Positions 16,751 through 25,106 of a stretch of DNA of 64,000 bases are shown piece by piece (positions within the stretch are counted from its first letter, which is position 1; the number at the start of each line of letters is the position of its first letter). Source of the stretch: an uncultured Prevotella sp. Its GTDB lineage: Bacteria; Bacteroidota; Bacteroidia; Bacteroidales; Bacteroidaceae. The position numbers were made by a program, and so were the translations under genes. The notes beneath the pieces are model-generated. The model was given only the letters and a program-made list of their open reading frames with translations. It made no database searches and was not told the origin of the DNA. The DNA lies in contig CAMNII010000003.1 of assembly GCA_946540435.1 (NCBI GenBank), forward strand, positions 1 through 64,000, read 5' to 3'.

Positions 16751-17116
16751 ATATATCCTTTTCTTTCTTTTCTTTTTTAAAAATGAATATGATGATAATG
16801 ATGTAATGTGGAAAAGTGGATAAAAAAACACTAAAAAACTTGCATAGAAAGATATCAACAACAGAAAAAGAGTTATCGACACCTGTCTATAACCCTTTTT
16901 CTTTGAAAATGCAGACGTTATGAAGTTATCCACATTCTGTAATATGACGGACATGACTTATAAGTGGATAAAAAAAGTAGTGAGGAAACTGTGGAAACAC
17001 AGAGGAATAACATCAGGATAAGTCGTGCCTTATCCACACTTTTAAATCCATCAGCTTATGCACATTCTTTTCCACAACCTTATCCACTACTTTTTCCACA
17101 CACTTATCCACACAGT
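16751..17116. other. Probable chromosomal replication origin (oriC)
   Basis: This gene-free gap of 386 bases is dense in DnaA boxes. Perfect TTATNCACA sites are at 16926-16934, 17030-17038, 17056-17064 and 17104-17112. One-mismatch sites are at 16815-16823 (reverse), 16873-16881, 16963-16971 (reverse) and 17080-17088, with TTTTCCACA-like sites at 16807-16815 (reverse), 17068-17076 and 17092-17100. An AT-rich stretch with TTTTCTTTC tracts (about 16755-16800) lies on the left and could be the unwinding element. The plus strand changes from C-rich to G-rich about 1 kb to the right. Two parS sites lie 20 kb away. An open frame running through the boxes is chance. Confidence 0.85.
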
Positions 17117-18274
17117 CTATGCACCAATATAGTATTTGCTGCCAGGCAACAACGACAATACCTTAGCAGTAACAGCACTGCTGACAAACGTCAATACCGC
17201 AATAACAGGAATACACAACCATACCGGCAACAGTGGATTGGCACGGTCGCCGCCAATCAGAAGACCGGCAAAGAAGGCAAGATAGAACATGTGCATCAGG
17301 TACATGCCAAACGACAACTTGCCAAGGTCTGTAATCAGTGCAGGAGCCTGACGCTGCTCAATACACGTAAACAGCAAAAAGGCACCAAACGTAGCCAACA
17401 GCACATTCGGCGTACAGAACTGCCAAGCCCACTCAATATCAGGAGTAGCAATCAGCACACCAGGATTGCCCTTCAGCCAGAAACTCCAAGCCGTAAAGAC
17501 TGCACCCACGGCAAAGCTGGCAATACCAACCCAAAAACGCTTACTACGGTTCCACTGCAGATGCACACGGATATAGTGAGCCAGTACCAGATAGCCGATA
17601 TAGCCCGAGAAATACCAGAACAACGTAAACTCATTCCAGAAACACTCACCCCACAGCTCTGCATTCACAAAACGATGGAAGAAAGGAATAAACGTAGTAA
17701 AGACAAAAATACCTATAAAAATACGTTCTTCCTTCGCCGTGGCACGCTCCAGCCAAGGAGAGATAATGGGAATGAACAAATATAAACCCAACAACGGATA
17801 CATAAACCATAAATGGCCACCCATCGACGGGAAATTCCAAGGCAACAACCGTAAGTCGTTCAACGACTGGTCCCATGACATACCGCCCCACAACAGCGGC
17901 AGAAACGTATAGAGCAACAGAAAGACAATGAAAGGAGGCAAGATACGCATGAAACGACGCTTATAGAAATCCGTCATCGACATACCTGGCTTCATGGGAA
18001 CCAGCAGGAAAGCAGAAACAATCATAAACAGCGGAACGGCAGTGCGGCTCACGCCACCATCCCAGAAACTAACCCAGAAACGGTTGCTTTCAGTAGCAAG
18101 CATCGACATGTTTCCAGCCAGACCCGATGAGTCGGCACCATAGAAATTCTCACTTGCATGGACAAGCATCACCATGAAACATGCTATCACACGGATATAA
18201 TCCACAAACGTAATTCTGCCGTTGGCAGCAGGCGCTGACGGCACACTGACTTGTCTTTTCTCTGTCTTTTCCAT
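17117..18274 (-). CDS. Membrane acyltransferase family protein (WecH-like)
   Basis: A 385-residue multi-pass protein of the acyltransferase-3 superfamily. Hallmarks are FVDYIRVIACFMVMLVHASE (first span with the expected His), FMIVSAFLLVP, FYKRRFMRILPPF, and LWFMYPLLGLYL with FGMYLMHMFYL in the later spans. It probably O-acylates an exported sugar. It is the last gene of a minus-strand run that starts with the fucosidase (33-base gap after the GH99-like gene), so the acyl group may belong to the same glycan pathway. It ends five bases from the last DnaA box and is transcribed toward the origin. Confidence 0.87.
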   Translation of the reverse strand: MEKTEKRQVSVPSAPAANGRITFVDYIRVIACFMVMLVHASENFYGADSSGLAGNMSMLATESNRFWVSFWDGGVSRTAVPLFMIVSAFLLVPMKPGMSMTDFYKRRFMRILPPFIVFLLLYTFLPLLWGGMSWDQSLNDLRLLPWNFPSMGGHLWFMYPLLGLYLFIPIISPWLERATAKEERIFIGIFVFTTFIPFFHRFVNAELWGECFWNEFTLFWYFSGYIGYLVLAHYIRVHLQWNRSKRFWVGIASFAVGAVFTAWSFWLKGNPGVLIATPDIEWAWQFCTPNVLLATFGAFLLFTCIEQRQAPALITDLGKLSFGMYLMHMFYLAFFAGLLIGGDRANPLLPVWLCIPVIAVLTFVSSAVTAKVLSLLPGSKYYIGA

Positions 18275-18307
18275 TATTTACATGATTTATTATTGATATA
18301 GTTTTAT

Positions 18308-20074
18308 TCAGTTCTTTACTCTTCCCCTGAACGGATAATTGAAACGGCCTAAAGGAGCAACGTCGCCGTTGACGAGGAAGTTGACCATATCGCCATCGTC
18401 GGTGGTATTGTCTGCCCACTTAAACTGCAGGCAGAAGTCGGCGTTTTCCTTGATACCCAACAACGTTTTAGGAATACAAACCATGAGCTGGTTTTGATTG
18501 ATGTGGTAATCAATGCGGCGGGCATCATACCACGACCAACTATTGAAGAGGTTTGTCTCGATGAAGGCATGAGTGTTGTCAGGCGAGAGGCGGTTGACGA
18601 TGTAGTCATAGCCTTCCCATCCTGTCTGGTGGTTGCTGTCGACATCGATGAGCAATCGCATCCATGCATTGTCGGTAGGTTGTGTCAGCGGTGCTGCGCA
18701 GGCAACGAAGAAGTAGAGGTTGCGGTGGTCGTGAGCCACCTTTGCCTCGATGATGTCGTTGCGGCCGCTGGTGTTGACAAGGTGGGCACTCCCCCACCCT
18801 CTGCTGTCACGATGGATGGTATTGCCGCGATGGGTGCGGAAGCCGTTGTCTACCTGTTGCCAATAGTCCCAGTTGATTTTCTTCTTGGTCATCGCTACGG
18901 CCGGCGGTTCCTTTGGCATGCCTTTATAACGACGGATATTGGCAATGAGCTGATAGTAGTAGTTGTCACCATAGCCGCCGCGCATAGGTTCTATATCGCG
19001 ACTCTTCTCTTGTGAGAATTCATCGGGAAAGGCGTTGTGTTGCTGCTGCCATAGGTCGTAACGGCCGGCAATCCATTCGTTCCAGCCCGTGACGAAGACG
19101 AACTCCGGATCAACGGCGATGGCTCTGTCCCACTGCTCCTGGAAGTTCAGACCGCGCAACGTGGCGTCGGCATCATCGCACTGTCCGTGCTGGTGGGTGT
19201 AGGAGCGACCGAAAGAGCCGGGAGCATTCATTGCCGTCAGTCCTCGCTCTGCCGACCAGTTCTGGGCTACGCCGACGGGCATCTCTTCGTAATGGCCGTC
19301 GGGTTGACGGTTATAACCGTTCTGCGGATATATTTCCAGCCAGCCCCAGTAATCGTCATCGGTACGGCCACCCTGATAGACGGGTTGTCCCTGACGAATG
19401 GTGAAGAAGTCTTTCAGTTCTTCGGGAAAACCATCCTTGGAGGCCATGAGCAGCGGACGACCCTTCCACATAAACCACAGGTCACGATAGCGTCCGGGCT
19501 TATACAGGTCGTTGTACAGGCGGCGAATGGCATCGCGACTCTGCTCATGGGGCCAGAAAGCGGTGAGAAAGGCTATCTGGGGTGTATGCACACCGTCTTC
19601 CCGGGCCTGCATGAATACTTCACAGAGCTTCATATACGACTCCGTCCATAACTCACCGCCGTTGGTACAGTCGAAGATGAGCACGTCAACGCCGGCCTCG
19701 CCCAGCATTTCGGCGTGCTTGCGCAACACCCATTCATCGGTGTCGCGGTAGTATCCGAAGAGTGGCTCTCCCCAGAAATGTGTGATTTTCCGTCCGCCCC
19801 ATGCCGGATCATCATAGTGATGGATGGCATAGGGATGCTCGTGCAGGAATTTCGTTACATCGAAGGCTTCGGTATGGTTGGCAAAATTCGTATGCCACGT
19901 CCAATAGAACATCCCTACAAAACGGTCGGGACGCTCATCACCTACGACATCGTGAGTGGGGAGGGTACGTTTCAATTCATCGGTTGCCGGCAAGGCTGCC
20001 GTATAGCGGTGCATGGTCTGTGCCGACAGCGTCCCGGAAAAGAGCGTGAGCAGCAGTAGCGACAGCTTGTTCAT
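18308..20074 (-). CDS. Secreted GH99/GH71-like glycoside hydrolase with C-terminal CBM9-like domain
   Basis: A 588-residue secreted protein (signal peptide MNKLSLLLLTLFSGTLSA). Residues about 45-400 look like a TIM barrel of the GH71/GH99/WbsX kind. They include VGMFYWTWH, HFWGEPLFGYY, VDVLIFDCTNG (probable active-site acidic strand), RPLLMASKDGFP and FVFVTGWNEWIAGRY, the last strongly reminiscent of GH99-like barrels. Residues about 420-588 resemble a carbohydrate-binding DOMON/CBM9 fold (EAKVAHDHRNLYFFVAC, then WMRLLIDVDSN). It starts six bases after the GHL10-like gene. The substrate is unknown; GH99 relatives cleave alpha-mannosides, but I would not transfer that without alignment. Confidence 0.65.
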   Translation of the reverse strand: MNKLSLLLLTLFSGTLSAQTMHRYTAALPATDELKRTLPTHDVVGDERPDRFVGMFYWTWHTNFANHTEAFDVTKFLHEHPYAIHHYDDPAWGGRKITHFWGEPLFGYYRDTDEWVLRKHAEMLGEAGVDVLIFDCTNGGELWTESYMKLCEVFMQAREDGVHTPQIAFLTAFWPHEQSRDAIRRLYNDLYKPGRYRDLWFMWKGRPLLMASKDGFPEELKDFFTIRQGQPVYQGGRTDDDYWGWLEIYPQNGYNRQPDGHYEEMPVGVAQNWSAERGLTAMNAPGSFGRSYTHQHGQCDDADATLRGLNFQEQWDRAIAVDPEFVFVTGWNEWIAGRYDLWQQQHNAFPDEFSQEKSRDIEPMRGGYGDNYYYQLIANIRRYKGMPKEPPAVAMTKKKINWDYWQQVDNGFRTHRGNTIHRDSRGWGSAHLVNTSGRNDIIEAKVAHDHRNLYFFVACAAPLTQPTDNAWMRLLIDVDSNHQTGWEGYDYIVNRLSPDNTHAFIETNLFNSWSWYDARRIDYHINQNQLMVCIPKTLLGIKENADFCLQFKWADNTTDDGDMVNFLVNGDVAPLGRFNYPFRGRVKN

Positions 20075-20080
20075 ACGCTG

Positions 20081-21226
20081 TTATTTCATGGCTTGGCGAA
20101 GGGCTTCCCAGTGTTCAGGGGCCATACGGTCGGGGGTGAACAGACAGATGCCGGCAGCACCGGCACGGCGGGCACCATCGACGGCTTCGGCAATCTCGCT
20201 GGGCAGCAGTCCTGAGCCTTCAGGATCTTTCACCTGCTGCTTATTCTGCCAGTCGGGACAGATGAAGAGTCCGCTCATCACGGGCTTCGATGTGCTCTTT
20301 ACTTCTTCCTCAGTGACGGTGCCTACCCAGGAGGCGGGCTGGAGATAGAAGTCGTTGTAGTTCATTGGCAGGAACATGTCGATGTCCCATGTGTTCCACT
20401 CCTGTCGCACCATCTTCATGGCATAGCTCTTCGGACCGGGGAACACATCGGCACTGACTTTCTTGCCTTTCTCATGAACGGCTTTGGTAATGCTTGAGAC
20501 GAGGTTGGTGACCTGATCTTGACGGAACTGTGCCCACTCGCTGATGGTGGCGGGGTCGTCGCCGGCGGCCATTCGCTGGCGAAGGTCGATGCCTGACTGC
20601 TGCTGGAAGTCGGCAAGACAACTGTCGCAGTAGCAATAGTCGGCTCCGGGATATTCATGGATGCGGCGTTCGCCGTTGATGGTGTCGCACCAGACGTGGT
20701 GAATGGTGCTGTCGTACTTCTGCCAGAGTCCCTCGGCCAGGATGACGTCAGCATAGCGGATATAGTCGAGCTGTATGTAGTCTACCTCGGGAATGTCGGC
20801 CACGGCAGCATACTGGCTGGTGAGCCAGTCAACGACGTCAGGGTTGTGGGGATCGAGAGTGGCATAGTAGGTGACATAGGCTCTGTCTTCAGGAACATAG
20901 GCCGACTGTCCGAGCCTGTTGACGGTGTACCAGGTGGAGTCTTTTCCCTGCTGCAGGATGGTGGGTATCCATGCGTGGTATTCAAGTCCTTGTTCGTGGG
21001 CGATGCGTGCAGCGGTCTGTATGCGTTCCAGGTTGAAGCCGCCTGCCTGCATACAGATGCCGTCCATTCCTTCTTGTTTCCATTGTGCGAAGAGATGGGC
21101 CAGACTGTCGGTACTAACCTTTTGCGACCAGCCATACCAGCCGTATATTTTAAATGATTTATCGGCAGTATTGTTGCATGCCATGAGCATGATCAGGGTG
21201 AGTGTGGCTAAAAATAGTTTTTTCAT
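20081..21226 (-). CDS. Lipoprotein, GHL10/family-10-like glycosyl hydrolase
   Basis: A 381-residue lipoprotein: signal LATLTLIMLMAC with the lipid-bearing Cys at 17. The body resembles the glycosyl-hydrolase-like GHL10/DUF187 TIM-barrel family, with IYGWYGWSQKV, MDGICMQAGGF, GLEYHAWIPT, the typical DYIQLDYIRYAD strand, KKVSADVFPG and DIDMFLPMNYNDFY. An extra CYCDSCLADFQQQ segment follows a DYIRY barrel strand, as in related bacterial proteins. The product may sit on the cell surface or periplasmic face. It overlaps the preceding CBM9-like gene by four bases. Enzymatic activity is inferred from fold only. Confidence 0.7.
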   Translation of the reverse strand: MKKLFLATLTLIMLMACNNTADKSFKIYGWYGWSQKVSTDSLAHLFAQWKQEGMDGICMQAGGFNLERIQTAARIAHEQGLEYHAWIPTILQQGKDSTWYTVNRLGQSAYVPEDRAYVTYYATLDPHNPDVVDWLTSQYAAVADIPEVDYIQLDYIRYADVILAEGLWQKYDSTIHHVWCDTINGERRIHEYPGADYCYCDSCLADFQQQSGIDLRQRMAAGDDPATISEWAQFRQDQVTNLVSSITKAVHEKGKKVSADVFPGPKSYAMKMVRQEWNTWDIDMFLPMNYNDFYLQPASWVGTVTEEEVKSTSKPVMSGLFICPDWQNKQQVKDPEGSGLLPSEIAEAVDGARRAGAAGICLFTPDRMAPEHWEALRQAMK

Positions 21227-22365
21227 ATGAATGCAATTTTTTGTTTATAACATCTGATTTTTCCTAAATGGTTGATGGTATGATTCATGAAGTTACTGTC
21301 GGTAGCAGTGATAGTGTAGGAAGAACTGGTGCTTTCTATATCGAGGGTAGTACCGGCAGGAATCTCTTTGTTGGTAAGATGGAAATCTTTGATATTGTGA
21401 TGATAGCGGTCGGACTTTCTGTATTGTTCTTCCTGCTCGTAGAACATCATCCAGAGGAGGCGGTCTATAGCATATTCATACTCTTCCGGATAGGAGAAGG
21501 TCTCGACAGCCTTCCCAACGGTGGTGGTACTAAGAAAAACATAACCCCATCGCTCAGGCATGTGCATGTTTACCTTACCTGTAGGTCCCCATGTCCAGTT
21601 ATCTTCCGACAGCAGCTTTCCCTTATCATCGCACTTTCGCTGGCTGGTACCGTCGGCATTGACGGTGGTCTGCCACTCTACCCTGCTCATTCCAACGCGA
21701 AGATAATTTCCGGCTTTGAGGTTATTATCAAATTGATTTGCAATGGCAGTACGTGGAATGGCCATTTCCACTGTCCATCCGCGGTCGGTATCTGTGGCAT
21801 TGTTTAAAGTGCCGTCGACATGGGTGGCGATACGTAGTCCCGGAGTGTCGTAGGCGAAGGTAACGAAGACATCTTCTGGTGACCGGTAGGGACGGTTGAG
21901 ATAGAGGTCGAAGACGGTTTCGAGGGCGTTGACCTCTATCTCGAAGTAGTGTTGGGCGTCGCCGTCAGGATCGATAAACACTTCGAAGTCGGGGTCATGG
22001 AAAACGATCTCGTCGTGCTTCGTCAGTGTGGCCCATACATTGGGTTCTTCCAGCTGGGCTGCGATATAGAGATTGTCGTCGTCCCATAGGAACTTCGCCT
22101 GGGTGAGGTAGCGTGGCGTGGGATGTCCCTCACCGCTGATGTCGCAGAAGGGTTCCGTCCATGGTGCTGCCTGCCAGTCGGACTCATTGATAAGACCGTC
22201 GATGACTGGTTGCTGCGACGTCCGATAGGCTACGTAGCCATGAGGTTGGGTCAGCATCGGTGCGTACTTCTCTGAAAGAGTTATGGACGGTGACCGTTTG
22301 CAACTGATGGCGAAGAGTATAACAGTCGTTATGGCGATGGCAGGAATAAAAAGACGTTTGTACAT
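21223..22365 (-). CDS. CBM9-like carbohydrate-binding lipoprotein
   Basis: A 380-residue lipoprotein (signal ITTVILFAISC). Residues about 45-260 fit the carbohydrate-binding family 9-like fold common in Bacteroidetes: PVIDGLINESDWQAAPWT, AKFLWDDDNLYIAAQLEEPNV, DPDFEVFIDPDG and YFEIEVNALETVFDLYL. The C-terminal 120 residues include the WGYVFLS pattern and then a helical region with no motif I know. It probably binds glycan for the neighbouring hydrolases. It starts 11 bases after the fucosidase. Confidence 0.78.
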   Translation of the reverse strand: MYKRLFIPAIAITTVILFAISCKRSPSITLSEKYAPMLTQPHGYVAYRTSQQPVIDGLINESDWQAAPWTEPFCDISGEGHPTPRYLTQAKFLWDDDNLYIAAQLEEPNVWATLTKHDEIVFHDPDFEVFIDPDGDAQHYFEIEVNALETVFDLYLNRPYRSPEDVFVTFAYDTPGLRIATHVDGTLNNATDTDRGWTVEMAIPRTAIANQFDNNLKAGNYLRVGMSRVEWQTTVNADGTSQRKCDDKGKLLSEDNWTWGPTGKVNMHMPERWGYVFLSTTTVGKAVETFSYPEEYEYAIDRLLWMMFYEQEEQYRKSDRYHHNIKDFHLTNKEIPAGTTLDIESTSSSYTITATDSNFMNHTINHLGKIRCYKQKIAFI

Positions 22366-22376
22366 GGGGAGGGTAA

Positions 22377-23744
22377 TTATTGTGTGATAAACTTCAGCAC
22401 ACAGCCGTTCTTGTTCTGGTATTTCTTTGGCAGGGTGACGGTGGTCTCCTCGTCTACTGTTTTATATTTCACAGCCTTTCCCGTTTCAAGAAGGATGATT
22501 TTACCCTTGGGAAGATTACCTTTCCAGCTGACGGTCTGCGGTGTCTGTCCGTCAGTGGCGGTGATGATGGCATACAATGTCTTCTGGTCTTTGTTAGCGG
22601 TGAACCAGATGTTTCCGTCGGCATTGCCATAGATGGGTGTGGTGGTGGTGGCATAGATAGCTTCGCCGTTTGTCTGCAGCCACTGTCCTATCTCCTTGAG
22701 GATCTTCACCGACTGCTCCTCGATGATGCCTGTTGGCGTGGGTCCTACACCAAGGAGTAGTGAACCGCCTTTGGCAACGACCTCGCTGAGGGTGGCAATG
22801 ACCTTGGCCGGTGACTTGAACCGTGGACGGGGCACCCATCCCCAGTCGTTGGTCAAGGTGATACACGACTCCCAGGGGTTGAGTATCTGATGGTCGGGGA
22901 TGCGCTGTTCGGGAGTCTGGTAGTTCTCGAACTCACCAGGGCAGGCACGCTCGACGACAATCAGTCCAGGCTGCTTCTGGCGGGCCATTGTCACAATGTC
23001 GCCCAGCTTGATGTCTTCCTTCGGAGCCGTGCACCAACCGCCGTCCAACCAGAGCAGGTCGACAGGGCCATAGCCTGTCATGAGTTCCTCTACCTGTTGG
23101 TAGACATATTTCTGGTACTTAGCCCACCGTTCGGGATAGTCCTTGATATTATAGTTATGATAGCGGTTGGGTGTTGCCTTGACAGGCCACCAGTAGTAGG
23201 GGCAGTGCCAGTCGGGCTTTGAGAAATACATTCCTGCCATGAGGCCCTCGCCACGGAAGGCGTCCATGATATAGCGAAGGGCATCGGCGCGGGGATTGCC
23301 GGCAAAGCCGCTGTTGGTGACTTTATAGTCGGTAGTCTTTGTGTCCCATAGGCAGAAGCCGTCGTGATGCTTGGTGGTGAATACCACATATTTCATTCCG
23401 GCCTCACGGGCCACGGCGGCCCACTGCTCTGGGTTGAACTGGGTGGGATTGAACTCGCGGCTCAGTCCCCAGTACCACAGCTTCTCTTCTTCGTAGGTGC
23501 GGGTGGTATCTGGCGTTATCCAGTCTTCGCTGGTTATCTGCCACGACTCCACCATGCCGGGTACGGAATACACGCCCCAGTGAAGGATGATGCCGAACTT
23601 CAGGTCCTGCCAGGTTTGTAGTTTCTCTCTTACCTGCGGCTCCTTGGGCCACTGATAGGTGGATGACGTCTCATGGACAAACGACTGTGCCTGCATAGTC
23701 AGACACATCATCGTTGCAGCGAATAGAATGAATGGTTTGCGCAT
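22377..23744 (-). CDS. Secreted alpha-L-fucosidase, GH29
   Basis: Hydrolyses alpha-L-fucosyl linkages with retention. The 455-residue protein has a signal peptide (ILFAATMMCLTMQAQ) followed by a GH29 barrel: FGIILHWGVYSVPG (51-64), MKYVVFTTKHHDGFCLWD (about 117-134), MAGMYFSKPDW and VDLLWLDGGW, with Asp234 as the expected nucleophile. The C-terminal 100 residues form a beta domain. It is the first gene of the operon and sits behind a good promoter. Together with the CBM9-like, GHL10-like and GH99-like products it suggests degradation of a fucose-containing glycan. No SusC/SusD pair accompanies it. Confidence 0.92.
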   Translation of the reverse strand: MRKPFILFAATMMCLTMQAQSFVHETSSTYQWPKEPQVREKLQTWQDLKFGIILHWGVYSVPGMVESWQITSEDWITPDTTRTYEEEKLWYWGLSREFNPTQFNPEQWAAVAREAGMKYVVFTTKHHDGFCLWDTKTTDYKVTNSGFAGNPRADALRYIMDAFRGEGLMAGMYFSKPDWHCPYYWWPVKATPNRYHNYNIKDYPERWAKYQKYVYQQVEELMTGYGPVDLLWLDGGWCTAPKEDIKLGDIVTMARQKQPGLIVVERACPGEFENYQTPEQRIPDHQILNPWESCITLTNDWGWVPRPRFKSPAKVIATLSEVVAKGGSLLLGVGPTPTGIIEEQSVKILKEIGQWLQTNGEAIYATTTTPIYGNADGNIWFTANKDQKTLYAIITATDGQTPQTVSWKGNLPKGKIILLETGKAVKYKTVDEETTVTLPKKYQNKNGCVLKFITQ

Positions 23745-23788
23745 AAATATAGATTGTTATTTATATATAATAGTATAGATTTATCCAA

Positions 23789-23819
23789 CAAAGTTACTAA
23801 TTACTATGTGCAATACAAA
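23789..23819 (-). promoter_or_regulatory. Promoter of the fucosidase operon
   Basis: On the minus strand TTTG (complement of 23816-23819) and TAACTTTG (complement of 23789-23796) are spaced by 19 bases, a consensus Bacteroidetes promoter. Transcription would start about 35 bases before ATG 23744. Confidence 0.7.
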
Positions 23820-23845
23820 ATTAGGTGTGATATGTTTATGTTTTT

Positions 23846-25105
23846 TTATGTTTTGAGAGGCAAACGCTGGCCATAGGTCAGCATTCGCCAGATCCATTCC
23901 AACGGACCGAAACGGAAATAGCGGAGCCATAAACCGCTGAGCACTGACAGCAACAGAAATACTCCGACAGCCCACAGCTCAGTCATCCATAACGATGTGT
24001 CGGCACCCATACCGAAGGCAATGCCATAGAAGAGGATGACACCGCACAGCGATTGCGACAGGTAGTTGCTCAATGCCATACGGCCAGGCATCGCCAGCAT
24101 GGTCCATATTCGGGAGTCCTCATACGACAGGTAGAGCAGGCAGAACAGCGCAGCATAGGCAAAACCCATCGGATAGACACTCAACGCATAGAGCAGGCTG
24201 TGGACAACGGGTCCCCACGGATGGCCGTTCATACTGCTCCACATATAGAGGAACGACAACGGCAGTCCAAGCGCAAAACCTATCGTTCTGACCTTCTTGA
24301 GCCACTGCCGGTTTTGCGGCAGGGTGGCATAGAGGCGACGACGGCCGATATAAAGGCCGATGAGGAACAGTCCCAAAACCTTGAAATAGCGGTTGCCGAG
24401 GACAAACTCCCACATCCGCTCCACAGCACCCTGCATCAGGAAGCTGTTCATCTCGGCATAGTGCTGACCATCGCGCAGCCAAGTTCCGAAGTTCTCCTCT
24501 GTCAGACCATAGTGGTCGCACGCACTCCACCATGCCTGATAGAAGATGTCTGCCACGGAAAAGCCTGTCAGCCAGCGCAACAAGTCAATGACAACGGGTA
24601 GCAACAGAAAGAAAAATGCCCACCCCAAAAGGTGCCTGTCCGTACATTTCCAAAACAATGGCAACAGCATGCCCATCAGCGCATAGAGGAGCAGGATGTC
24701 ACCACTCCAAAGAAGCAGCAGGTGAGCCAGACCGATTATACACAGCACCGTCATCCTACGATAGAAAATTCTCCTTCCGTCGGCACCTCTGCTCATCGCG
24801 TTACCAATGATGATTGAGAAGCCTATGCCGAACAACAACGAGAACAGCGTGTAGAACTTACCGTCGACGAAAAAGTACAGCAAGGCCTGAACCACCCTGT
24901 CGATGTTTGCTGAAGGCATCGCCATGTGATGGGCATCACTCTGGAATGTCCATAGTGAAAACTCGGGAAAGTTAGCAAGTATAATCCCTAACAAGGCAAA
25001 GCCACGGAGGGCATCGAGCACCACGAACCGCTGCTTCACCGGCCCTGCCTGTTCCTGTGTTGTTGTTTTATCTTTCACTTTTCGCTTTCGCTTTTCATTT
25101 TTCAC
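23846..25105 (-). CDS. DUF418 (YeiB-like) membrane protein
   Basis: A 419-residue inner-membrane protein of the DUF418 family. The charged start (KNEKRKRKVKDK) leads into FVVLDALRGFALLGIILANF, the typical first span, then about ten more hydrophobic segments. FVDGKFYTLFSLLFGIGF and RMALSNYLSQSLCGVILFYG are the family signatures. Function is unknown; some relatives are suspected transporters or acyl-transfer enzymes. The start is GTG 25105, one base after the polA stop, so the gene is probably translated from the polA message. No other start fits before the first span. Confidence 0.85.
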   Translation of the reverse strand: MKNEKRKRKVKDKTTTQEQAGPVKQRFVVLDALRGFALLGIILANFPEFSLWTFQSDAHHMAMPSANIDRVVQALLYFFVDGKFYTLFSLLFGIGFSIIIGNAMSRGADGRRIFYRRMTVLCIIGLAHLLLLWSGDILLLYALMGMLLPLFWKCTDRHLLGWAFFFLLLPVVIDLLRWLTGFSVADIFYQAWWSACDHYGLTEENFGTWLRDGQHYAEMNSFLMQGAVERMWEFVLGNRYFKVLGLFLIGLYIGRRRLYATLPQNRQWLKKVRTIGFALGLPLSFLYMWSSMNGHPWGPVVHSLLYALSVYPMGFAYAALFCLLYLSYEDSRIWTMLAMPGRMALSNYLSQSLCGVILFYGIAFGMGADTSLWMTELWAVGVFLLLSVLSGLWLRYFRFGPLEWIWRMLTYGQRLPLKT

Positions 25106-25106
25106 T

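Noticed and set aside
16964..17785. 273-codon plus-strand frame through the DnaA boxes
   Set aside because: Its translation is compositionally odd and lies antisense to a well-supported acyltransferase; the first part is oriC sequence.
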